Source of the DNA: JAVXNW01 sp036645575
GTDB lineage: Bacteria > Bacillota > Clostridia > Christensenellales > Aristaeellaceae
Direction: 5' to 3'
NCBI GenBank assembly: GCA_036645575.1
Contig: JAVXNW010000098.1
Span: 1-9,125, forward strand
DNA: 9,125 bases
Both the position numbers and the translations under genes were made by a program. Positions 1-6,210 of the stretch are shown piece by piece. Within the stretch, counting starts at the first letter, position 1. Every line of letters starts with the position of its first letter. The notes beneath the pieces are model-generated. The model worked only from the letters and a program-made list of their open reading frames with translations. It was not told the origin of the DNA and did no database searches.

Positions 1-17
1 GCTGAAAGGCCGTGCGG

Positions 18-46
18 CACGCGCGTTCTATGGCCGACATAGTATG
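18..46 (+). promoter_or_regulatory. Candidate sporulation (sigma-K/E-like) promoter of the Gly/Cys-rich gene
   Basis: The sequence shows CACG at 18-21, sixteen bases, then CATAGTATG at 38-46. The mother-cell sigma-K consensus is roughly mACm, N16-17, CATAnnnTA, so the -35 core and CATA match and only the last base of the -10 differs. A start near 52-55 would leave a short leader before the ribosome binding site at 64-70. No good TTGACA/TATAAT pair is visible in the same stretch. The match is by eye and short motifs arise by chance, so this is a hypothesis supported mainly by the nature of the downstream protein. Confidence 0.3.
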
Positions 47-63
47 CCCCGGAACCCCCTTGG

Positions 64-70
64 AAAGGAG
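64..70 (+). promoter_or_regulatory. Ribosome binding site that fixes a GTG start
   Basis: AAAGGAG lies nine bases before GTG at 80-82. The upstream in-frame ATG at 44 has no purine-rich stretch before it, so the GTG is preferred. Confidence 0.75.
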
Positions 71-79
71 CATACCATC

Positions 80-1015
80 GTGTCATACGTATTAAATTCA
101 ACGGGAAGCGCCCATCGCAAGTGCGGCTGCGGTTCAAGCGGATCCTGTGGTTGCTCAGGCGGCGGTCACGGCTGCGGAAGTTGCGGCTGTGGCGGAGGCT
201 GCGGCGGAAGCTGCGGCGGAAGCTGTGGCGGCGGCTGCGGCGGAGGTTGCGGCGGAAGTTGTGGCGGAGGTTGCGGCGGAAGTTGCGGCGGAAGTTGTGG
301 CGGAGGCTGCGGCGGAAGTTGTGGCGGAGGTTGCGGCGGAAGCTGCGGCGGCGGCTGCGGATGCAAGAAGGGGTGCGGTTGCGCCTATGCGAGCGTCAGC
401 GGTCAGCCCTACCGGGTGATGGCCCGCCGTACATGCAACTGCCCCTGCGGCTGTCCGGAACCGTGGCAGCGCAACGTCATCTACGCGGGGCCGTGCCCGC
501 CCGGGCCGAACTGCCCGTGCCAGCCGATCCTGCCGCCCCCACCGCCCGATCCGCCCTGCTACAGGCCCATTCAGCCGGTATTTGCCTATGCCTGCTACGC
601 GCAGGTCGGGTGCCTGAAAATCGAGCGGCCGGGCGATCCGGTGCCGCTCAACACGACAACCTGTCAGGCGGATGGCGCCTTTGAGGCCTGCGGCGGCGTG
701 ATCACGGTGATGCGCACCGGGACATTCCTCGCGACCTTCACGATGACGCTGCCGGATTGCGCGGAATTGAACGCCGAAATCGGCATTCAATTTGACTGCG
801 AGGTGCTGCCCGGCTCGGTCGTCAGCATCACCAAGGCCGCCGGCTCGCCCAGCTCGGTCACCACGCAGGCGGTCTTTACCGTCAGGCGTCCGGGCGCGCA
901 GCTCGCCGTGGTCGCGTCGCAACCGCTGTGCCTGACCGCCCCCTCCCCCCAGGACACCTTGGCAAGCCTCACCATCACCCAGGTCAATGGCGGCCTCATG
1001 TTCGAACCGGCATGA
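80..1015 (+). CDS. Gly/Cys-tetrapeptide-repeat protein with BclA-like C-terminal domain (putative spore surface protein)
   Basis: The predicted product has 311 residues, 39 of them cysteine by my count. A short N-terminus with no signal peptide leads into a Gly/Cys region (about residues 15-101) holding 14 perfect CGG[S/G] tetrapeptides (37-92). A Pro/Cys linker follows (about 108-167, with PPPPP and several CPC/CGC motifs), then a domain of about 144 residues. That domain (168-311) has the spacing of BclA/C1q-TNF-like jelly-roll domains of exosporium proteins: GTFLATFTMTL, a central PGSVVSITKAAGS, and a terminal DTLASLTITQVNG strand. It also carries about seven cysteines. The architecture parallels BclA (repeat stalk plus trimerising head), but the stalk is not collagen GXY. 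The likely role, by inference, is a disulfide-cross-linked filament or crust on the spore. Lack of a secretion signal fits deposition from the mother cell. Start chosen as GTG because of AAAGGAG at 64-70. Exact family not identified by search. Confidence 0.75.
   Translation: MSYVLNSTGSAHRKCGCGSSGSCGCSGGGHGCGSCGCGGGCGGSCGGSCGGGCGGGCGGSCGGGCGGSCGGSCGGGCGGSCGGGCGGSCGGGCGCKKGCGCAYASVSGQPYRVMARRTCNCPCGCPEPWQRNVIYAGPCPPGPNCPCQPILPPPPPDPPCYRPIQPVFAYACYAQVGCLKIERPGDPVPLNTTTCQADGAFEACGGVITVMRTGTFLATFTMTLPDCAELNAEIGIQFDCEVLPGSVVSITKAAGSPSSVTTQAVFTVRRPGAQLAVVASQPLCLTAPSPQDTLASLTITQVNGGLMFEPA
188..355 (+). repeat. 12-base tandem repeat encoding CGG[S/G] x14, with a 36-base higher-order period
   Basis: Fourteen uninterrupted 12-base units read TGY-GGC-GGR-(AGY or GGY), plus near-units on both sides. 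Units beginning with TGT sit at 188, 224, 260 and 296 (exactly 36 bases apart) and at 320. Every TGT unit encodes CGGG, never CGGS. The pattern points to amplification of a three-unit (36-base) block rather than only single 12-base units. The repeat is in frame with the gene and should be prone to length change by slippage. Confidence 0.95.
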
Positions 1016-1031
1016 CGGGCAAGACCCGACA

Positions 1032-1054
1032 AAGGGCGCATCGTTTGCGCCCTT
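1032..1054 (+). other. Stem-loop downstream of the Gly/Cys-rich gene
   Basis: AAGGGCGCA (1032-1040) pairs perfectly with TGCGCCCTT (1046-1054) around a five-base loop. No T-tract follows, so it is not a standard intrinsic terminator; it may stabilise the 3' end of the mRNA. The rest of the 210-base gap to the protease gene holds the shared terminator at 1178-1227 and an 8-base inverted repeat (1084-1091 with 1121-1128). Confidence 0.5.
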
Positions 1055-1177
1055 GCGCCCAAGGCGCTTGTGCGGCGCGTCTCCGATCGATCGCTTGACG
1101 CCACCGCGCACAATCTTTCCATCGATCGTGCGGGCGCACTTTCGCCATAAAGCGACACACGCCCCCCAAAGGGGCAG

Positions 1178-1227
1178 AAAAAAGCCACCCTCCGCCATAC
1201 GATGCGCAGGGTGGCTTTCCGTTTTTT
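1178..1227. terminator. Bidirectional intrinsic terminator between convergent genes
   Basis: AAAGCCACCCT (1181-1191) pairs perfectly with AGGGTGGCTTT (1208-1218), an 11-bp stem with a 16-base loop. A6 (1178-1183) flanks it on the left, giving a U-tract for the minus-strand protease transcript. TTTTTT (1222-1227) lies on the right for plus-strand transcripts, two codons into the protease 3' end. It serves both the Gly/Cys gene and the protease. Confidence 0.85.
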
Positions 1228-3181
1228 AGGCCGCGTCGGTGTACTCAAGCGGCTCGGTCCAGTGGCTGTTGGCGTAGACGTCGGTGAGCATCAGCGTCAG
1301 CAGCACGTCAAAGTCGTCGAGTTTTTCATAGCTCACCTGAACCGGTCCGTCGATCGTGAGCGCGTCGCCCAGCGGATAGTTGTCCTCGAACTGCTCGTCA
1401 TAGGTATAGTAGGCGCAGATCGGCTGAACCACGTCGCCCGCCGCGAGCGGGACGAGGCCGCGCCACATGGGGTTGCCCTGCCCGTAGACCGGGCGCGCGC
1501 CCATCACATACCCGCCGTCGTGCTCGCTGTCCCACGCAAGGCAAAGCTGCATGTCCCGCCCGTTGAGCTTGACCGGCACAAAGCCGGTGTAGCAGAAGTA
1601 GCCCCCCTCTTTTTCGGTGTATTCGCCCGCGTAGTACGGCACGATCTGGCCGTTGAGCGCCACCCATTCGTAGTCAAACGCGCAGATCAGGTCGCCGTCG
1701 TCGTCGTATTGCGCGAGGTCGTCCGAGCCCAGGTCGATGTAGCCGCTGCCGTCGTCTACGTACACCTGCTGCTGCACGTTGTCCACAAGCGCCCATTGCG
1801 CTTCGCTCAGCGACAGCACATACCCGTCGCCCTTTTCGCTCAGCAGGAGCTGATCGTCCGACAGGTGATTGGCCTCGATGTACTGCGCCTCGCTTGCGGC
1901 CAGCACTGCGTCAAACCAGCTTGACGAACTGAATCCCGCGGTCGCGTCCGGGTCGTCCAGCGCGCTGGCCGAAAATAGCCCGCCGCCGCCGTGAGAGAAG
2001 GGGCTTTCTTGGGTGTCGATCATGATCTGACCGCCGGCCAGCACGGTCGTAAAGTTGCGGATGAGCTGCGTATAGGCGTCCGGCCAAGAGAGTCCGTCAT
2101 AGATGGTCAGCATGCTGTCCAGCACCGTGGGTTCATAGTAGGGGAAATAGACCGACAGGCCGTTGGCACCCCCGCAGTTCCGGGTCGTGCGGTTGTAGAC
2201 GATCGCCTGTTCCATCCGCTCAATCAGCGCCTGCGCCGTGTCGCCGCCGACACGCCCGGCCAGGTCGATCAGGTCGATGTGGTCAAACTCGTCATAGCCA
2301 AAGGCCTTCGCGCCGCTGCGCGCCTTGGAAACCTCAGCATATTGCCCGTCTAGGATCATCTGGTTGGTCGCCTCGGAGAAAAGCGACAGCAGGTTCTCCG
2401 CTTCGCCCGAGAGCGCCGCCAGATCCACGAGCGAGAGCGTCGCCTGCTCCTGCCCCTCCTGCTCGCAGGTATCCACGAAGTGATCGACGATCATGGTGCC
2501 CAGCTGCACCGTGTCCATGCCCGGATCGGAAGATAGCGCGCTCAGCCAGTCGGTGTAGTACCAGCCAAGGCCGGGCTCGAGTTCCTGCGAGGCGAGCATG
2601 TAGTCGGCGCTGCCCGACAGCGCGATGCCGGTCTCGACGGTGCCCATCAGGCAGGCGTCAAAGCCGATCAGGTCAAAGTGCGTTTGCGCCTGCGCCAGCG
2701 CGCCGCTCAGTTCGTCTAGCGTGAGCGCGTTTCCGGGGAAGTGCTCGTCGCTGCCAAACCCGTAGAGCGAGCCGCCGCCGTGATCCCATAGGATCAGGAT
2801 GTTGCGGTCGGCCGGATATTCGCTCGCACAAAAGCCGATGAAGTCGGTGAGCGTCTGCGGGTCGGTCATGTCGCGTTGGGGGAGGTCCTCAAGCAGCGTC
2901 ATGCCTTCCGGGGAGATGAGGTAGCGCTGGTTGACCGACGCGTCCATCACGCTGTTCTGCCACGCGTTGGCGCCCCCGGCCTCAAGGACGATGTTGACGT
3001 TCTCGGACAGCGTCGCGTACAGCATCTCGTTGATATCGGAAGACGCCGCGCCGTACTGGCTCTCGAGGTCGGAGGCGCAGAGGTAAACCATGATGGTTAC
3101 CGTAGGCGACTGCGCTTGCGCGCAAGGGACGAGCCCTACGAGCAGGGCGAGCAGGGTGAGCAGCACGAGGGTCTTCTTCAT
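1226..3181 (-). CDS. Secreted clostripain-family cysteine peptidase (peptidase C11)
   Basis: The 651-residue product begins with a clear Sec signal peptide (MKK, a Leu-rich core, AQA cleavage near residue 23). Family C11 catalytic motifs are plain: WDHGGG with catalytic His134, and FDACLMG with catalytic Cys177. Further family blocks are an ASQELEPGLGW segment near 197-207, HIDLIDLA near 301, and GLSVYFP near 341-347. C11 enzymes are caspase-fold (clan CD) endopeptidases, and clostripain itself cuts after Arg. Residues from about 400 to 651 lie beyond the peptidase core and I cannot assign them; they are acidic and aromatic-rich and could be a substrate- or wall-interaction domain. CysXX at residue 20 is preceded by LVP, a poor lipobox, so free secretion is more likely than lipid anchoring. 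The start has GGAGG at 3189-3193, seven bases away. The gene stands alone, convergent with the Gly/Cys gene and divergent from the transport operon. Substrate unknown. Confidence 0.93.
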   Translation of the reverse strand: MKKTLVLLTLLALLVGLVPCAQAQSPTVTIMVYLCASDLESQYGAASSDINEMLYATLSENVNIVLEAGGANAWQNSVMDASVNQRYLISPEGMTLLEDLPQRDMTDPQTLTDFIGFCASEYPADRNILILWDHGGGSLYGFGSDEHFPGNALTLDELSGALAQAQTHFDLIGFDACLMGTVETGIALSGSADYMLASQELEPGLGWYYTDWLSALSSDPGMDTVQLGTMIVDHFVDTCEQEGQEQATLSLVDLAALSGEAENLLSLFSEATNQMILDGQYAEVSKARSGAKAFGYDEFDHIDLIDLAGRVGGDTAQALIERMEQAIVYNRTTRNCGGANGLSVYFPYYEPTVLDSMLTIYDGLSWPDAYTQLIRNFTTVLAGGQIMIDTQESPFSHGGGGLFSASALDDPDATAGFSSSSWFDAVLAASEAQYIEANHLSDDQLLLSEKGDGYVLSLSEAQWALVDNVQQQVYVDDGSGYIDLGSDDLAQYDDDGDLICAFDYEWVALNGQIVPYYAGEYTEKEGGYFCYTGFVPVKLNGRDMQLCLAWDSEHDGGYVMGARPVYGQGNPMWRGLVPLAAGDVVQPICAYYTYDEQFEDNYPLGDALTIDGPVQVSYEKLDDFDVLLTLMLTDVYANSHWTEPLEYTDAA

Positions 3182-3350
3182 CGTCTTTCCTCCAAATGCT
3201 TGATTTTGGATGGGATGCGCGGGGTGAGCCGGAGCTCAGCCGGGAAAGACCGTGCGGATCAGCACGGGGAACAGGCGGGCCCCAAAGGCGCTCGAAAAGC
3301 GGTCGCGCGGAAGATGCGCAAGGCGTGTCATACCGGACAAGCTATTTCAC

Positions 3351-3379
3351 ATGATAGCGCAAAGCGCGCCGGTGCGCAA
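3351..3379 (-). promoter_or_regulatory. Candidate sigma-A-type promoter of the clostripain-family gene
   Basis: Read on the minus strand, TTGCGC (3374-3379) and TATCAT (3351-3356) are separated by 17 bases. The -10 differs from TATAAT at one base. Transcription would begin near 3344, giving a leader of about 160 nt with two small hairpins: 3225-3238 (5-bp stem, tetraloop) and 3250-3267 (CCGTGC/GCACGG). The leader is long but shows no U-tract or known riboswitch signature. Confidence 0.4.
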
Positions 3380-3454
3380 TGGCTTTTGCCGAATTTTGTT
3401 GAAAGGCAGGGGAAAAACACATCTGGCAGCGGACGCGCGCCCGATGCGCGAGGC

Positions 3455-3483
3455 TTGCTCGTTTCGCGCGGATATGATATAAT
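3455..3483 (+). promoter_or_regulatory. Strong extended -10 promoter for the leader RNA and uptake operon
   Basis: A perfect TATAAT lies at 3478-3483, preceded by TGA (extended -10, TGNTATAAT). TTGCTC at 3455-3460 supplies a partial -35 at the ideal 17-base spacing. Transcription should begin near 3490. This is the only convincing plus-strand promoter before the methyltransferase gene, so it most likely drives the whole operon through the leader. Confidence 0.7.
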
Positions 3484-3489
3484 CAAAAA

Positions 3490-3618
3490 ACAAGTGATGC
3501 TGTCATGAAAAATCAAGGCGCCTTCAGCGCGCGTTGCGCGTTATCGGACGGAAAAATGGATAAAAAGCGCGCGATACAGCACGGCCGGGCCTTGCCGATC
3601 AGCAGGCGTGGCTTTTTT
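3490..3618 (+). ncRNA. Candidate structured leader RNA (riboswitch/attenuator or stand-alone small RNA)
   Basis: From the predicted start near 3490 the RNA can form an enclosing helix TGCTGT (3498-3503) with ACAGCA (3576-3581). Inside it are a hairpin CGCGC/GCGCG (3528-3540) and a hairpin TTATC/GATAA (3541-3563). A terminator-like hairpin with T6 follows at 3589-3618. GCGCGC at 3527-3532 can instead pair with 3567-3572, giving a competing fold. GGCGTGGC occurs both in the terminator's 3' arm (3605-3612) and just before the methyltransferase ribosome binding site (3633-3640), so the 5' arm has two possible partners. I do not recognise a known class; there is no cobalamin box. The boundaries are inferred and the helices short. 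Confidence 0.4.
3589..3618 (+). terminator. Terminator-like hairpin plus T6 in the operon leader
   Basis: GCCTTGCC (3589-3596) pairs with GGCGTGGC (3605-3612) around an 8-base loop. The stem has one T-T mismatch and one G-U pair. TTTTTT follows at 3613-3618. It lies between the promoter and the methyltransferase start, so it must be conditional or leaky if the promoter feeds the operon. It also argues against a methyltransferase start at 3608. Confidence 0.5.
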
Positions 3619-3661
3619 GTCAGGATCTATCGGGCGTGGCCTTGGAGAAAAGGGTGCTTGT

Positions 3662-4357
3662 GTGAAGATGGTGTGGAATGAGCAGACGATCGACTGGTTC
3701 GACGCGGCCTCAAGGTATACGGGGTTTCATGAAAAGTTGGCGGCGCTTTTGCGACCCAATATCACGCCCGGCGGGTGCATCGTGGACGTGGGCTGCGGCC
3801 CTGGGCTGATCGACTTTGCGCTTTCGCCCAGCGTGCGCGCGATCACCTGCGTGGATCTGAACGCCGAGGTCGTGGCGCAGGTTGCGGCGCGGGCGCGGGC
3901 GCGGGGGATCGGCAACATCGAGGCGCGGTGCGCGGACGCGCGGGCGCTCAGCGGGTGCTGGGACGACGTGCTGATGGTCTTTTTTGGAAGACCCGATGTG
4001 GATATGGCGCGCTGGCTCGCGCTGTGCAAAAACCGCGTGATCGCGGTGGTGCGCATGGACGCGCGCCATCCGGGAAGCAACACCCTTGCGCGCACCTGCG
4101 CGGCGCTTGCGCGCGCGGGCATTGCCTCGACGGTGACCACGCACGCCTTTCAATATGGGCAGCCGTTTACGACGCGGGAAGCGGCGGCGGCGTTTGTCCG
4201 GCTGTACGAGAAGTGCGCGCCCGGCGAATCCGAGGCGCAGTACCTGGACCGCGCGCTCGTCCCGCTGGACCAGGGGCCCTACCGCTACTACCTGCCCAAC
4301 CTCAAGCGCTTTGGCATCATCACCGTCGGGAGGAAAGAAAATGAGCATTTGGTTTAG
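3662..4357 (+). CDS. Class I SAM-dependent methyltransferase linked to the uptake operon
   Basis: The product of 231 residues is a cytoplasmic Rossmann-fold methyltransferase. The SAM-binding motif I is VDVGCGPG (41-48), the acidic end of the second strand is D65 in CVDLN, and a motif like IEARCADA follows at 87-94. The C-terminal part (from about 100) contains MVFFGRPD and ends with a YRYYLPNLKRFGIITVGRK block. These do not tell me the methyl acceptor. It is the first gene of the operon and overlaps the 26-codon ORF, so it is probably co-regulated with a metal-chelate type importer. That suggests a role on a chelator, corrinoid or carrier, but this is inference. The start is not certain: GTG 3662 has AAAAGGG seven bases upstream, while ATG 3668 is the other choice. 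An upstream GTG at 3608 would put the terminator hairpin inside the gene and has no binding site. Confidence 0.87.
   Translation: MKMVWNEQTIDWFDAASRYTGFHEKLAALLRPNITPGGCIVDVGCGPGLIDFALSPSVRAITCVDLNAEVVAQVAARARARGIGNIEARCADARALSGCWDDVLMVFFGRPDVDMARWLALCKNRVIAVVRMDARHPGSNTLARTCAALARAGIASTVTTHAFQYGQPFTTREAAAAFVRLYEKCAPGESEAQYLDRALVPLDQGPYRYYLPNLKRFGIITVGRKENEHLV
4328..4337 (+). promoter_or_regulatory. Strong ribosome binding site inside the methyltransferase 3' end
   Basis: GGGAGGAAAG is a near-perfect anti-16S match, seven bases before ATG 4341. No long gene starts there; it serves the 26-codon ORF. Confidence 0.7.
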
Positions 4358-4421
4358 CACAACGCCGATGGCGCGCAATGGCGATCGGGACATTTGGGAG
4401 GAACGCGCGCATGGGGCGTGA
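4341..4421 (+). CDS. 26-codon bridging small ORF between methyltransferase and permease
   Basis: ATG 4341 follows a textbook GGGAGGAAAG site and opens a 26-residue frame beginning MSIWFSTTPMARNGD and ending ERAHGA. It overlaps the last 17 bases of the methyltransferase gene in another frame and the first 11 bases of the permease gene. The permease's own ribosome binding site lies inside it. It is charged at the C-terminal half, with no membrane segment. The most economical role is a translational relay that brings ribosomes to the permease start; it could also be a functional microprotein or the remnant of a once longer gene. Only the binding site and the exact bridging geometry support it. 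Confidence 0.42.
   Translation: MSIWFSTTPMARNGDRDIWEERAHGA
4396..4403 (+). promoter_or_regulatory. Ribosome binding site that fixes the permease start
   Basis: GGGAGGAA lies seven bases before ATG 4411. The earlier in-frame ATG at 4378 has no such site. Confidence 0.75.
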
Positions 4422-5427
4422 TCAAAAGGCGGGCGCGCTGATGCTTCCGGCGCTGGCGATCGCGCTCGTGGCGGGGATCATCCTCTCGTTTGGACTGGGG
4501 CGCTACCCGATCTCGCCGGGCGAACTGGGCGGGATGCTGCTGGCGAAAATCGCGCCGATCGAGAAATTTTGGACGCCGCAGATGGAGACGGTGCTTTTTA
4601 ATGTCCGGCTTCCGCGCGTATTGCTCGCGTGCATGGTGGGGTGTTGCCTGGCGTCGGCGGGCGCGGCCTATCAGGGCATATTCCAAAACCCGATGGCCTC
4701 GCCGGACATCCTGGGCGCGTCGGCGGGCGCGGCGTTTGGCGCGGCGCTGGCGATCCTGCTGGGGTTGGACAGCCGCATGGTGACCGTTCTGGCCTTTGCG
4801 GGCAGCCTTGTGACGGTGGGGCTCGTGTGGCTAGTGGGGCGCTTTGCCAAGGGCAAGCAGGTGATGAGCATGATCCTTGCGGGGATCATGGTGTCGTCGC
4901 TGTTTCAGGCCGGAACGTCCTACATAAAATTGGTGGCCGATCCGACCAACCAGCTGCCCGCGATCACCTATTGGCTGATGGGCAGCTTGTCGGGGGCGAA
5001 GGCGGCGGATGTCGCGTTTCTGCTGGGGCCGATGGCGCTGGGGCTTGTGCCGCTGATGCTGCTTCGGTGGAAGATGAACCTGCTCACGCTCGGGGATGAG
5101 GAGGCGCGCACGATGGGCGTGAACGCGGGGCGACTGCGGCTGGTGACGGTGCTGAGCGCGACGCTTCTGACCGCCGCGGCGGTCGCGGTCAGCGGGACGA
5201 TCGGCTGGGTGGGGCTGGTGGTGCCGCATCTGGCGCGCAAGCTGGTGGGCAACAACTTTCGAAGGCTGATGCCGGCGTCGATGCTGCTGGGCGCGCTGTT
5301 TCTGGTGGTGGTGGACGACGTGTCGCGCAATTTGCTGGCGACGGAGATTCCGCTGGGCATACTGACCGCGCTTGTGGGCGCGCCCTTTTTCCTGTGGCTG
5401 ATCCTGCGCAGGGGGGAGCGGCTATGA
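4411..5427 (+). CDS. FecCD/BtuC-family ABC importer permease
   Basis: The product of 338 residues is a very hydrophobic membrane protein of the type II importer permease family (BtuC, FhuB, FecCD), which usually has ten membrane helices and works as a homodimer. Family blocks are visible: YQGIFQNPMASPDILGASAG (87-106, equivalent to the QxxxxNPLAxPxxLG region of BtuC), MILAGIM (154-160), LTLGDEEARTMGV near 225-237 (the ATPase coupling-helix region), GWVGLVVPHLARKLVG (265-280) and EIPLGILTALVGAPFF (312-327). Length is normal for the family. The start at ATG 4411 is set by GGGAGGAA at 4396-4403. The stop codon overlaps the ATPase start in an ATGA, so the two are translationally coupled. Ligands of the family include Fe-siderophores, heme, cobalamin and molybdate/tungstate; the sequence does not decide among them. 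Confidence 0.96.
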   Translation: MGRDQKAGALMLPALAIALVAGIILSFGLGRYPISPGELGGMLLAKIAPIEKFWTPQMETVLFNVRLPRVLLACMVGCCLASAGAAYQGIFQNPMASPDILGASAGAAFGAALAILLGLDSRMVTVLAFAGSLVTVGLVWLVGRFAKGKQVMSMILAGIMVSSLFQAGTSYIKLVADPTNQLPAITYWLMGSLSGAKAADVAFLLGPMALGLVPLMLLRWKMNLLTLGDEEARTMGVNAGRLRLVTVLSATLLTAAAVAVSGTIGWVGLVVPHLARKLVGNNFRRLMPASMLLGALFLVVVDDVSRNLLATEIPLGILTALVGAPFFLWLILRRGERL

Positions 5428-6197
5428 GCGTGGACGTGCGGAGCCTGTCGTTTTCCTATGGCGCGCGGGAAGTGCTGCGGGAGATCAGCTTTTTTGTGGG
5501 GGAAGGCGAGCTTGTATCGGTGCTGGGCGCGAACGGCGCGGGGAAATCCACGCTGTTTCAGTGCATGCTGGGCCTCAAGCGCTATCAAGGCGCGGTGCTG
5601 GTGGACGGGGAAGACGCGCGGCACATGGACGCGCGGGCGCTGTCTAAGAAGATCGCGTATATTCCGCAGGTGAGCTTTCCGGCGTTTCACTACACGGTGC
5701 TCGACATGGTGCTGATGGGCACGTCCGGGCACATGCGGGAATTTGCGATGCCGGGCGCGCGGGAGCGCGAAATTGCGCGGGAGGCGCTCGCGCAATTGGG
5801 GCTTGCGGCGTTTGAGGCGCGGGATTTTATGCGCCTGTCGGGCGGCGAAAGGCAGTTGGTGCTGATCGCGCGGGCGCTTGCGCAGCGCGCGCGGATATTG
5901 CTGCTGGACGAGCCGACGGCGAACCTCGACTATGGCAACCAGCTGACGGTGCTTGGAAAGCTTCGCGCGCTTGCGCGCCAAGGCTATACGGTGATTCAAT
6001 CGACGCACAACCCGGAGCAGGCGTATGCCTTTTCGACACGGCTGGTGGCGCTGTGCGGCGGGCGGCTGATTGCGCAGGGCGCGCCCGAGATTCTGGATAC
6101 CCCACTGGTTCAGGCACTCTATGGAAGCAAGGTTCGGATCGAAAGCCTGATGGCGGACAAGATTCGCATCTGCGTTCCGTGTGATGATATCGATTAG
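5424..6197 (+). CDS. ABC importer ATPase (FecE/BtuD type)
   Basis: The 257-residue ATPase has all canonical motifs: Walker A GANGAGKST (35-43), Q-loop Gln82 in YIPQ, signature LSGGERQ (138-144), Walker B ILLLDEP (158-164) with catalytic Glu163, and H-loop His195 in STHNPEQA. As a dimer on the cytoplasmic face it hydrolyses ATP to drive the adjacent permease. The family match is to metal-chelate/B12 importers, in keeping with the neighbours. The start overlaps the permease stop (ATGA at 5424-5427), with GGGGGGAG at 5411-5418. The gene's TAG stop is directly joined to the AGGAGG of the binding-protein gene. Nothing is missing or truncated. Confidence 0.97.
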   Translation: MSVDVRSLSFSYGAREVLREISFFVGEGELVSVLGANGAGKSTLFQCMLGLKRYQGAVLVDGEDARHMDARALSKKIAYIPQVSFPAFHYTVLDMVLMGTSGHMREFAMPGAREREIAREALAQLGLAAFEARDFMRLSGGERQLVLIARALAQRARILLLDEPTANLDYGNQLTVLGKLRALARQGYTVIQSTHNPEQAYAFSTRLVALCGGRLIAQGAPEILDTPLVQALYGSKVRIESLMADKIRICVPCDDID

Positions 6198-6203
6198 GAG
6201 GAA
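6196..6203 (+). promoter_or_regulatory. Ribosome binding site that fixes the binding-protein start
   Basis: AGGAGGAA begins inside the ATPase stop codon and lies seven bases before ATG 6211. It favours this start over ATG 6181 or 6184, which would lengthen the N-terminus with charged residues before the signal peptide. Confidence 0.8.
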
Positions 6204-6210
6204 CAAGACA

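Noticed and set aside
188..355. CRISPR-like array because of a 36-base period
   Set aside because: There are no unique spacers; the repeat is contiguous, in frame and codes for CGG[S/G].
137..400. Collagen-like stalk
   Set aside because: The period is four residues with Cys at every fourth position and consecutive glycines, not GXY triplets.
1084..1128. CGATCGAT/ATCGATCG inverted repeat
   Set aside because: Each arm is itself a GATC-rich near-palindrome and does not extend; likely chance and of no clear function.
155..1198. A long minus-strand open frame (347 codons) opposite the Gly/Cys gene
   Set aside because: It is an artefact of the GC-rich repeat; its C-terminus is Ala/Thr/Ser low complexity, it has no ribosome binding site, and it crosses the shared terminator.
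3122..3181. Lipoprotein signal on the clostripain-family protein
   Set aside because: Cys20 is preceded by LVP; Pro at -1 is not compatible with the lipobox, and AQA at 21-23 is a good signal peptidase I site.
3455..3520. Fur or DtxR-type operator at the operon promoter
   Set aside because: Only weak AT-rich similarity around the -10 box; no convincing 19-base palindrome.
3608..3661. Upstream GTG at 3608 as the methyltransferase start
   Set aside because: It lies inside the terminator hairpin, has no ribosome binding site, and adds residues without similarity to methyltransferases.
3490..3661. Cobalamin riboswitch, expected before a B12-type importer
   Set aside because: No recognisable B12 box and the leader is shorter than usual for that class.
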